Shown here piece after piece: positions 12,944 to 25,200 of a stretch of 64,000 nucleotides of DNA. Every line of letters starts with the position of its first letter. Position 1 is the stretch's first letter. This DNA comes from Spirodela intermedia. Its lineage: Eukaryota; Streptophyta; Magnoliopsida; Alismatales; Araceae. The DNA lies in assembly GCA_902729315.2 (NCBI GenBank), contig LR746278.1:4811411-4875410 (forward strand), read 5' to 3'. Under the pieces are notes generated by a model, which was not told the DNA's origin, did no database searches, and worked only from the letters and a program-made list of their open reading frames with translations. The translations under genes and the position numbers were made by a program.

Positions 12944-13224
12944 TTATGTGGGCAACATTAAGAAACATAAGAAACGAGTAGTGGCCTGGTCTTAGCATCT
13001 CACATTTTGAAAAGGTGGACTAGATATGGTAAATCCAGTGATCAAATAATAGACCCTCACAAATGTAATAAGCGGGAATTCACCTGATGTTATGCGTTCA
13101 TCTTCTCGGCTTAATCTGAAGCCGATCAGAACTTGCGTCGTGAGAAAGAGCGGTTTCCGAGAGAGCCCACAAGATATTCGGATGCGCTCCAGCCCTACTG
13201 CGTCTTGCGCGCCTCCAACTCAAA

Positions 13225-16200
13225 ATGGCGGCGCCACGAGGTGTAAATCGTCCTCCTTTGCTCTGAGATTATTTTGTTATCCTTTCCTTGTCGTTTTTTG
13301 TGCAAGATATTGCGAATGATGAGAACTTGATCTTTCGCGGTACTAGTCTTAATCATTTGCTTTGCTATGGCTGCGCAGAAATTCCGGGATTCTATTTTAA
13401 TGCGGAGAAGAATCGTTACTTTCCTATCAAAGATCCAATACCTGGAAGAATCAGACGCCTCGCTCATACTGTTGCTGTCGAGGAGGCGACATCACCATCT
13501 TCTTCTTCTCACTCTCCTTCCTCCTCTAGAGAACACGGCAAGGCCAAGAAAGTACGCCCGAAGAATTTTCCTTTTTCGACGATTTAATATGTTTTCTCTG
13601 GATTCAGGGGAATACGCAGTAAACGATAATTGCAGACATGGAAGGCCATGAACAATCTCTTCGTTCCCTATTCTTACGTGATTATTTTCTACCAGGATAT
13701 TTCCATTTGTTAGGGCGATGCTTGAATCATGTTCATCATGTTGTTTTGCTACAACTAGAATGATGTGCCATCATTCAGTGTTAAAATAATTCACTTCGCA
13801 TTAGATTGATCACGTGGTTTATTTTACGTATTATATTCCATTAGCTGGGTGCTGGTGATTGTCCACTATTGCTTCTTGATTAAATCTTTTGTTATGGTTT
13901 TCTTTTGATTGACCAAAGAAACGGTATCACAAATACTTGATGTTGTCTAGGGATGCCATGTGAATATCACCCACAAGGGAAAGAGAACGAGAGTCTCTGA
14001 CCTCTTGCAGTTCAGAGAGCTGTATGGACGACTTCTCATGTTCAGTGGAAACAGATGCTTCTTTGAGCAAGAATGTGACAAATTGTTAGTTTCCCGATCG
14101 TTGGTATGATCTTCACTTTCTCATTCATTCAGCTCCACTTGGGTGTCCCTGAAATTTTTGGCTGCCATTTCATTAATGCATATGAGATAAAACATCTAAG
14201 TTTTGAGTCGTTAATAGCCATGGTTAAACTTCCTGTTGTTTCTAGATCATCGTGGTATAAGATATATGTTGACAACTTATGTCGCCGGTGCTTTTCTCAT
14301 GAATATGGCCTCCATTTGCTTTGACACTGCACATCTCGAGGACCAAACAAACGGTTGACACCCTTCCCAAAGATGGTGTTGATCTTTTCTGGCTTCTTGA
14401 CGATTATTTTTTCTTCACATCCTGATTGGTGCAACTGTTTGACTTTAAAGGTCTGTGTACATTTTACAGATCATCATTGTGTAGAAACACTTCACACATT
14501 TTTGATGCTAGATCACGATGCCAGTTTCTGTGGTTTTCTTAAGCTTCATTACTTCTCTTATTAAATGGTGTGTATTTATTTTTCAATGGCCATCTTTCTT
14601 AAATTGAACTTTTGGTTGCTGTTTTTCATAGAAGTGGTTGTAGGTGAAGCGACCATCATAAAGAAGACAATACCTACTTTCTGATGCTTCTTTGGCCTCC
14701 AGACCATTAATTCAAGAAGTTTACTTTATATTTAAATTCACTCTGAGAAATCTTCAAAGCTGAAATAAAATACTGATTTTAAGGGTATCACTCTTGCTCT
14801 TCGAACCCTCATTTCAACATTTAAGCTACAAGTGGATAATATCGGATGGAACAACTTGTAATTCATGCTCTGTTTAAATCTGCTTAAAAAGGAGCTCAGT
14901 AGTCTGAGTTTGAAATGGTAAATATAACAATGGAACTATAGTTAAAATAATAAAATTCTTCGAAAAACATTGACCATAATACGGCCCTGTTGAACGGTTT
15001 TTTAGCATTTTCTAGGGGATATTCAGGACAAAAGGTGACCATGTGCATTTCTTAGGTACTTGCCACATTTGTTATTGCACATCTAAGAGATGGCCTGTCT
15101 CTGGGATGCTTTCATCTTCTGTTTCTGAAAGATATTGATAATTCGAATATTTAATTCGTGTAAACAATGTCAGGATACTTTTGGTTGTGAAATTTGTCGC
15201 TATGTTATGATTGCTTCATTTGGTTCATTCTCTGCCTTCACCGTAAAGATTTGTTAAATCGATATATCAATGGCGATGGAGATATTTTCATGATATATAC
15301 AACTTTCTGCAGGTGTGGAAATATAAGAACACAGATTTACTCTCTGACAGCGCTTTGGAACAGTTTAATGCTCCAATTCAAACACCTGAAGGTCAGAAGG
15401 AAACAGATGTTTTATTAATGGGTAGTAAGGGTGGTTCCTTTAGGTAGGAATGTCTCTATCCAGTTCTTTTGAAAGCCTCTTTTTATTATAATTATTCAAA
15501 CTTTTGGAATTTTTATTTTCCTGTACATTTTAATTTTTTTATAGTAGGCTTTATAGATAATTATTTATTATTATCTCGATCCTTGGCCATGTCATGGCTT
15601 GCCATGCTTGATTGGCTTGCATGAATTTCTGTTTTTTCACATTATCAATCCTTGGTACACCCCAGAACGTTTTCCAAGGGATGAATTGCTTTAAAAGGGA
15701 TTTGAAGTTAAGACTTGTATGATACATCCCCTTTTACTTTGAAATCTTGAACGAGGCTCTTATTTCTTGATTGTTATGGAGAATTTTGTCGATGATCTTT
15801 ACAGAGAAAGTTGCCAAAATGAATAATCTGGGAAGGATAACATGCAGATATTTTGGCTCGCTTGTCCTAGTCTGTCTCGAAATTTTCTCAAGCTTGGGCT
15901 ATGTCTGTGGATTTATTGCCGGAAAATGATGGAAGAAATCATTTCAAGAGGGTAGGTGGATCCTAAGGGAGTCTGAGTCGTTTTTCAGTGGATGTTTCTA
16001 AATATGATCATGAAGTCTGAGTCATTTACGGTGACGTTATATGCCAACTCCAATTCATGAAACATCGTGGAGAGTGAAATTTCTGGGTTTGTCATACTGC
16101 AGCACGTGTTTCAACAATGTATGGTGAAAGAGGACCATAAGGTTAAGGATTATTCAGGGCCTAGAGCTACTTGACCATATTCTATATTCAATGGATTTGA

Positions 16201-19200
16201 TACAATCCCGCCTAAGGGTTCATCTGGGCACAGATCTAGCACTACCCTCAACAGTTTGTGTTGCCATAACTGCTGTATCATCAGTTGTAGTCTTACATAC
16301 AATATCTTACTGTAGATCCGTCACCGTTTTGAAATCTAGCTATTGAAAGAGTGACCTTTGTTGGCATCTCCATATCTGGTTTATTTGCCAGTAGGTGTGG
16401 AGTTCTCTCCGTTCTGGGTGTTAAGGTGAGAGAAGGAGCCTCTTGAAAGCTTCCGGACAACTTAGAGTTTCCTGTGGGACCCTGATTTATTGTTCTGTTA
16501 TATTATCTTTTCCTTTTGCTACTTTTCACTCTCTTTTTCTAGTTGTTTCCTTTGCTGCTATTCGGGGTCGTATCAATGGTATCAGAGCACGGCCTGGACG
16601 CCATGGGACCTAGACCTGTTGACACTCGTCTGGACCACCTAGAGTCAGTGACTGAGGGGGTCAAGGACATCGCCAATATGGTGGACATGGTCTTTCAGTG
16701 TCTTGATAGAATGGAGGACCATCTGACGGCAGTCAAGCAATGATGCTCTATGTCGCAACATTTGGAAGAAGGAAAGCCGGATGTTAGAGGGAAGAAGTCC
16801 ATGGCAAATGATGTCTCAGGTGCAAGAAAGCAAGGACAAGTGCGACCGCATGGGAACCACCTGGAATCGTCAACAAGGTTGGGACCAACTGGCTACTCCG
16901 ATTCAGGCAGGAGTGGATGAAGATGAGAAATGCAAATTTCTGTAACAGAGGGATTATCTGAGGAGGAACTTCCTCTATTATCTGTAAAAGAATTGAAGAC
17001 CGCTGGTAGTGTTTTTGGCCTAGAATCGAAGAGATTCTAAGGGGCAGATTTCACAAGGGCTTCAGGAAAATTTCAGGAAATATGGATTTAGTTATGGTGA
17101 TCCGTATGGTCGCCCTTCATCCTATTATGAAACATTTAACATTCTGAATGAAATTTTAGATGATGATGCCAGAACATGGCATGCTAATAGGAGAATATTT
17201 CCACAGCATGAGTTTATGATGCAGAAAAGAACTCGTTACAAAATTGAATCCATCAAAAGACAAAGCTCATAAAAGATTAAGCCTGAGATGGAGCTTTAGA
17301 GAGCTGAATCTGAAATAGTACGTGGTAAATTGGAAATTCATAATCTCTTTCAGCAACCTGAGTTCTCGATTTCTGAGGGAAAGCTGGATGATTATTTATT
17401 TGATTTTGAAGAAATCTGCAGCGAAAATGTTTTCTCTGCCAAATGCAAATCCATCGATATCTCAGCAGAGAATGAAATTATGCTGTGTCATGGCATTCGT
17501 GATCAAGGTCTTCTGCAGAAGTGTTTGAATCCTCATGTGTCAACTGATGACACTTCCCCGGATGAGGAAGGTGGATTGTGCCATGGCTGTGATTGTAAAG
17601 TAGCTGGCATGAACGTGATTAACGAGAAACAACGAACATACCTTTCAATCAAAGACGAATGGGAGAAAGTATCCCTGGTTTTTAGCCTTAAGATGGTCAG
17701 CATGTTAATACCCGGTTGCCACCAGATAATTATGAAAATCTTTTTATGATTATTCTCCAAATGACCCTGGAGCTGAAAACACTGAAGTGGATGAAGAGGT
17801 GAAGAAAGGATCAAGTTCTGATGAATCAGATTTCACATTCGATACTGATGATTTAAATGTTCTGAGTAATAAGGTCTCTATTGCTAATGAAGCATCAATA
17901 TCCCGAATATCCCAGTATTGAAGCATGGTGGAGGAAGTGTCACAGGTCCTTTGTCTGCTAATTCTTCACTTTACTCTTTTGAGTCAGAACTGGGCCAAGA
18001 AAATGCTATCCCACTGCCAAGTAAAATGCACCGGAAACATCTGGATTACAAGAAGTTATACAATGAAGCACACGGGAAAAAATTGCTAGATTCTAGTGAT
18101 GATGAAGAATGGGCTGATATGAGTATACTAATGAAATTGACTGTAACTGAAAAACAGCATGTAGCTGATGATTATGCTAAGTGATTACCGACTGGTTATC
18201 TGGAGAATAAGAAACTTGTTGCATCTTCACTCGCTTGCTTGACAGAGTCAACATCAAACTTTAAATGCTATAATCCTTCAACGAAATTTGAGCAGTGCCC
18301 TCTTTTGAACATATGTTACTGCTCACTTTCAGAAGTAGAGTTATCTCAAGGAAACGACTTGGTTGTTCTTGTCTACAATTTACTTGGTTGGAATAGGGAG
18401 GGGATGTAAGTAGAATACCGGTTTTTGGCGCATCTGTGATTGTCAGGGATTCTAAAGGAAAGATTGTTGACTCTCAGCTTCCGTCAATATGGAACATATC
18501 ATTAGAAATCCGAAAAATACATGCTAAAACAAACTTTTTGGGACATTTCCCCTGGGGTCCAACCAAGGTTTTGGCTCATCTTCCGGTATCTGTATCACCT
18601 CTAGGTTTTAGTACGTACTTTATTTCAAGTGCAGAAAAATCCATTTCAAGGCAGATTTCAGGGCATCTGGTCATGTCTATAACTTATGAAAACACATGAA
18701 AGTGCAAGTGTAATAGAAGTTGGCCAAGGGAACTTGAAGCTCGTTTTTTATGAAGGAAAAATGAGCCATTACTCGAACAATAGAAACTCGGTTAATACTA
18801 CTATGCATCAGTCCTATATTTATTGTTCTGGAGAGGATGAGTGTGGTGCTTATTATCAGGCCTCAGGAGCATTTTTTTTTTTCCCAAATGGTGCATTTTC
18901 AATACACCCTTTGGGACAAATACTTTTGACTATAATCCGAGGGCCAATTTTAGAGGAAGTACATCAACAAATAAATCCATGGATATATCAGATCACCAGA
19001 ATCTATAAGGAAGGGAGCTTGTAGAAACCGAACTTATTGTTGGCGCCCTATTCCTGTTGACGATGAAGTGGGGAAATAAATAGTCACTCAAATTACCAGT
19101 AATGTGAGAAATGACACAACGTTTTATATTGATCCTTATGGAAGCGATTTTATCATAGGGATTCGAGATTATAGATCAGATTGGAATCTAGAAGTGAATA

Positions 19201-22200
19201 AAACCGTTGTTGAAAATTATCATCCTATTAATCTAGGAATTTATATGTAGGAGGCTCGAGTACTTGAAATGGTCAAATAGAGTTGATGCTCCATCAACGA
19301 TTGGTGCATGATGATGGCCGAAGAGTTGCAGAGGCACTGAACGAGACTATTTGTGTTGATGAAGACTGCATAAGCTTAAGGATCTCAGGGAAATTTTATC
19401 TCAGAATTGATTCTCTGGAGGATGGCGCCAAGTGGTGTAGGTCGCTGGGGCAGGAGGTGTACTCTCCTCTTCTTATAGCGTTCTCAGAGCAGAATATAGC
19501 TTATTGGAGCTGCAGCTGGTAGGTTTGTTCTCGCATTGATAGTGATCCTTTTCGCTACATATGTGATGAGGGAGAAGAATAAAAGTGGAAGTGCTCCCCA
19601 TACAACAAAATCCAGCTCATTCACCTTCGATGATCGAAAGCCAATGATGTCTCAAATGCAGACATTGGACTCGGAGGGTATGGGAAGGCTGACCACAAAA
19701 TTCTACTGACGCGGCAACTTACTGCTATTGAGAGAGTTCAGCATGGGTCAGTGCTAAGTGGGTTTGAGTTCAAAGCTGGGATAGAACTATCGTCAATGGT
19801 TCATTATAAGAACCTGGTTAAGCTGGTAGGTTTTCTAAATCATCTGAGATGCACATATGTTGGTCTACAAAAGTATTTTCAATGAATCCTTGAAAAGAAG
19901 CTTTTCAAGAAAGTCAGGTGTGATGCTGGATCGGCAGAGGAGCTTTCTAATTGCTGCTGGTTCAGCCAGAGGACTCATCTATCACCAAGGATCACAGCTT
20001 ACTTTGTCAGTCCAGCCACATTATCTACTGAACCCTTGCCACTTGGCTTGAAAACATGAAGCATAGATACAACGGGAAGATTTTTCACATTTGACGCCAC
20101 TTGGGGGTCAACGAGGCATATCAACGCCACTGTCCTGACTTCCACCATGAGGACAAGGTGGATCTTTCAGGGGGAGTATTGATACGGCTCCAATTTACTT
20201 TGGGTAGGAGGGGAAAAGAGTGAATGTCAGAAGTGTAGGGGGTTTTTAGCAGATGTCTAAGGGGACTCAGGACGGAAATAGGTTTCTCAACAAGGGGAAA
20301 GGGTATGGAGTTTTTTGTGTTTTAAGGTGGAGAGAGAAAGAGCCTTTGAAAACTTGCGGACAATTGGGGTTCCTGTGGGACCCTGATTTACCGTTCTCTA
20401 TTTTATCTTTTCCTTTTGCTACTTTTCAATTGGCTGCTATTTGGGATCATATCAGGTTCCCTTTATGTTGAAGGTGGTCTCATGGACCAATTGCCTTTGG
20501 CACTTCTGTAGTGAATTTAGTTCAAACTATGACGAAGCACCTTCAAATTTTCAGCTATACTGGGGATTTGGTTGGTGAGCAAAGCTAGTTTATCAAGAAA
20601 TTGATGAACTTTCTCATGGAAGAAGTGAGCTTCTATAAAGCTGAAAACAAAACGATTATTACCATTGGGTACTTACCTGCTTATAGTCAAGGGGGCTGAC
20701 ACTTGAATTGAAGCTGCAGTTTTTTTTGAACTTGAGTTCTGTCCTGGTGGCTTTGGAGCCAAACTGAAGGAAGAGCAAAAATAAATTTGGTCTGGGGCAA
20801 ATCGAAAAAAGAGCTTCAACCTACGTTCAAGGGAGTGACTGACCCTTGGAAACTTGGTTCTGTTAGATGTCACTGCAAGGCAGGTGAAAGGAAGAGCGGG
20901 CTGAGCATAATAGACTGAAAAGTAAGTTCAGGCTGACTTCCACACTTATCAGTCATAAACCTTGTTTGTTGTTAGATGAAACTAAAGCCATCTCGAGGAT
21001 CAATGTCGGCTCTAGTAAAGACCTATTTCCTACTTGACTTATTATGAGCATGATAATGGGTTATGTCGAAAAGGAAGGCGCTGCCTTATTCATCTTGAGC
21101 GGGTCCTGCGGTGGTTTAGTGGTTTTTGATCCCTCTGACCACGGTCTGTATCAATGTGGAGATAAGGTTTGTTAGTTTGAATCAAGCCCTTTTGTTTCAT
21201 AGAAAAGAGGGACAGATCACACGAAAAAAAGCACTGGCGGGGCATTTTTAAAATACAGTATGAGCCCAGTTTGCTACATGTGAACCTTCATGATGGTTCC
21301 AAACTTATGTCACTATGTGCCTAAGGTGTTGCTGGATCCTTCTTAGTCACTGCCTTAAGTCGGTCTGCTTATGCTGTCATAGCCTCAGTTCACCATTTGA
21401 AAGATCCTATGTGTTTTATATTCTAAGGCATTATGTTTGAACGAAATAATTTTCGGGAACTTTATAGTTACACTCCACCTAATCTGGATCTTTAATGTTC
21501 AAGTCATGCCTTTCTTAATTTTATTTCATCTTTCTAATAGGACTAAAGTCTTGACCAATTGTCTTGCCTTCACGTACAATAATTGATGAAAACGAGTTAC
21601 ACACAGATGGGTGATGTTGATCTCGAGCATATGATAGTCGCATCTACGTCGTCATTTGTGGTTAAACTATTTTTATTTATACTTTATAAATGAAACTCTC
21701 TCGTTTTTCCATCTTCCCTTGGTTCTGATAGATTCCTTTTTAGTTTCTTATGTCAAGCTAAAATATTTATGCATATATATATTATTTTTTATTTTTTTCT
21801 CCAGTCTTTATGGAGTTGGAAATCTCGGGCATCATCTTGGCTATGGATTCAATTCAACACCATGGCCTGTATTCCCCGTCAATATGAAAAGGAAGTCAGA
21901 GTGGAGCATTCCTCCTGGAAACATTTGGACTTCTGCAGGGGCATCAACTAGATTTCCTTCAAGTGTTTCTTCCATATTGAAAATCGGAGCGTATTCTCGT
22001 GGAATTGCTGATCAGAATCCTTGTCAGAATGCATTGTATCCACAATAAGTTCTACATCAATTTTTTTGCATTAGTTTTTGACATTAATTTGAGGAATATG
22101 TTATCTTTCCTTTTAAAACTCATTCTCTTTCAATAATTTCCAGTTTTCAGCTTGATTGTGATTTGCTATTGCTTAACAATATCAAAACATGGTGACTACC

Positions 22201-25200
22201 CTTGGGTCGGGAGATCTTGGTGGATCTGTTTATTTTCTGAATTTCAACGAAGCATTGGACTTCAGTTCAAATGTTCTTGGTCACCATAGAATTTCAAAAA
22301 TTTCCTCATATGACTTTACCATATGGACGAGTGCAAGCAATTCTAGTGGGACAAAAGCAGCACTTGGTAAGCTCCAGACTAACCTTTTCGTCTTGACTAT
22401 TAATTCCTATGTATATCTGGATATTATGGTGGTTTTGTGTTTAAGTGTTGAAGATTTATTTTCTTCCTATTTCTTAGATAGTGTCATTTTAAAATCTGTT
22501 GCCATCCTGCTAAACTGGAACATCCTCGAACTTTCGTACAGAACATTACAAACACATGAAATAAATGTTAAAAAGATCCTTTATTGATACTAGGTGTAGT
22601 AGTTTTCTATAATCCATGATTTATTCGTTTATTCCACTAGCTAATTTCTAGTTTGGGACTAGTTGATCAGGGTCTGTATACCCCCTGGGCGGTTTCTTAA
22701 GTGATTTCTTAGCACTAATGGCGCGAAATCTTGTCTGACTTGTTGGTAAATCAGCAAATCCAAATCTGTTAAAATCTTGAACTATGGTTTTAGAAGATGT
22801 TAGAATTTTTATGAGATTATGCTGAATTTAACTTATATGAATTAATGTTTTGTCAAAACATGGTTTTTCAGCAGTTGGTCTGTTTCATGTTTTGGGCAAT
22901 CACTGGCCATCTTTCGATCAACCACTCTAGATCAATGTTAGATCTGTATTTGTGCAAATAGATCACTTTTTCTGGAACAATTTCCATTTTTAAGAGTAAA
23001 CTTGGTGTTGAAGTTCTCACCTCTCAGATATTTTTTCCACTTGCACGAGTCTGCATCTACCTACGTCTAAGTTATGATAAGGTGTATTTCTACTTTACAT
23101 TCTGTATTTTTTTTTTGAGTGTACCCGTTTTTATCTCTCACCATAATATGACATATTATGGAATGTCATATTTGATACGACGTACAATGTTTTAGTTGCA
23201 ATCATTTTTTCCAATGTGATGAACTTGTGATCTTATGAGGATTGGGATGCAGAATAAGATTAAATGGAGTTAATGCAATTGTTGATAATTTCAAGTTGCA
23301 CTCAACCTTAGCATCTGAATTATGTTCCCATATTTTCGGATAGTATCCCAACGTTGTTAGATATAATGCCAACCAATTCAATCTCACTCCATAATAGTGC
23401 CTGAAAATAAAACCTGGATTCTGCAACAGACCATGAGTATGGATAATATGATCGCAAACATTCTATAGTGTTTTGTTTTGATCTTGGTTCAGCTCGAGTA
23501 ACCTATTAAGATGCTCCTTCGCTTGTCCATTTTAAATTAGGAAAAATATGGAAGAACAAAACCAGAAGCATCAAGTCGGAAAGACGTCTTCCCACTTGTT
23601 AACATTCAGATTCTCCTTTGTGAGTGGAAGCTATTTTTTATGCGCAATCTTTCTATGCACATTACACTTGTTTGTTAATCAACATCTTTTAGCTTTACTA
23701 GACCAATCTTTAATGCATTTGTGAAGCCTTTTATCCTGTTTTTCAGAAGTTGCAGTCGAAAGTGATTAAATATTTCGTGTAGACTTCATGTGTTATTTCG
23801 CTTTTAATATTGATGAAAATTTTGTCATCAATTCGTTGATAGCTCTAAGTTGTTGTGCCTTTTTTCTAGGGACAAACCAAGGAGCAGCCCTGTTAAATTT
23901 AGAGACTGGAAGATTATCTTGGCTTTACCGCACTAAAAGTGATATTTTCTCACAAAGATTTGACCAATCGGTACGTATCATTCTTCTTTTTAGATTCATA
24001 TGTGCAGCATTATTTATTATTCATATTTAAAACTTTTATCAACTAGTTTAAGGCTGGCCATTATGTATTTTGTCTTTGTATGCTTTTGGTCTGTCATCTT
24101 AAACTATCCTTGCATGCCTGATATTAGCCAAAAGAAATGTCTTCTTTGTCCCTAGATGTTGCTCTGCAGGTGAAGTTATGATATACATGTAGTATGTATT
24201 GGATTGGAGACTAGTGAGTAAATTTGTACATGAAATTTTGTGCACTTATTTTCAACTTTCTCCAATAATTAAGGGTACCTCTATAATTTTATTTCATCAA
24301 GGCCCTTTGGATTTTTTTGCTTCATTCATAATAACTGATTTTTTTCCAAAATTCAATTTATAAGCTGGTCAAAATTCATAAATTAGCTTGCTGATTCATC
24401 TTGGGTACAAATCTTTTCTGGTTATTCTCATCGTGTGTTTGCTGGTGATTTTTGGCATATGCTTTTGGGCGAGTCTAATTTAGGAGATGACTTGATTACC
24501 ATGCTTGATTAACTTTCTACCACTAGGATCCGGTTTTGAAATCGTAATCTTCTTCATGAATTCAATTTATAAGCTGGTCAAAATTCATTGTGCTTGTATT
24601 TTCATTTAGTATTGTTATGTTTCATATATCGGCTATATGTTTTTTTCCAATGTGTGGCAGGGAAATGTGGTCTTATGTGGGCTTAGAAATGGGTCAATTC
24701 TAGTGGTCGACGTTCGGCAGAAGCCATCAGGATCTCGCCGGCATTTCACTTCATCTACTAGAGATCCAGTAGAATCTACTGCAGAAGGGGCAAACATGCA
24801 TCAAAGAAAGCACCACAGGAATTGGATCACACGAAGACATCAGGTAGAAGTTCATTATATCATTTGTTTGTCCCTTGTTCCTTGCACCTAGGAGCACATC
24901 CATAAGATTTGCATCCTTGCTAATCTTTTAGTTTCTGATTGCAATTCCTTCTATTCTTTTGGACTGGTTTCTTGTATCTTCAAATATCCGCAGTGAGTCC
25001 TTTGGGTGAACCATGTTCTATGCCATGTATTAGGTTTAATAATGTTATGTTCGGCACCTTTCCTATCTTTCTTTGCAGCCACATTCAAAACCTCATTTTC
25101 CTATCTAAATTTTTTCTTATTTCCTTTTTATGGGTTTGTTAAACGTCCATACTAGTCACAGGATACCATGAGGATTCTTGGTGCTAGTTTCATGCCATTG

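Larger units (their letters stand above)
16198..20454 (+). mobile_element. Non-autonomous LTR retrotransposon carrying pieces of three host genes
   Basis: The element lies in intron 4 of the DCAF4-like gene, same orientation. The 5' LTR is about 16198-16575, a perfect initiator tRNA-Met primer site follows at 16577-16588, a polypurine tract (AGGGGGAGTA) ends at 20179 and the 3' LTR is 20180-20454. The last ~165 bp of the two LTRs match well ('gtgggaccctgattta', 'tatcttttccttttgctact', ending TATCA); their 5' parts do not, and no clear target duplication is seen. Only a short gag-like frame (16603-16743) could be element-coded; no protease, reverse transcriptase or integrase is visible. The rest is host-derived sequence without introns: HAT3.1-like, alpha-mannosidase-like and LRR-kinase-like, all on the + strand and all decayed. 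Intronless, abutting host pieces imply capture from mRNA by template switching during reverse transcription, as known for maize Bs1. Confidence 0.85.

Noticed and set aside
13367-13651. 94-codon frame overlapping exon 2 of the DCAF4-like gene
   Set aside because: It is out of frame with the conserved GFYFNAEKNRYF start.
21090-21180. Possible tRNA-like stretch ('gcggtggtttagtggttttt')
   Set aside because: The start resembles a tRNA D-arm, but no acceptor, anticodon and T-arm pairing follows.
15444-21804. The captured host fragments as functional exons of the DCAF4-like gene
   Set aside because: They are stop-ridden, and the flanking exons at 15443 and 21805 join in frame across the intron without them.
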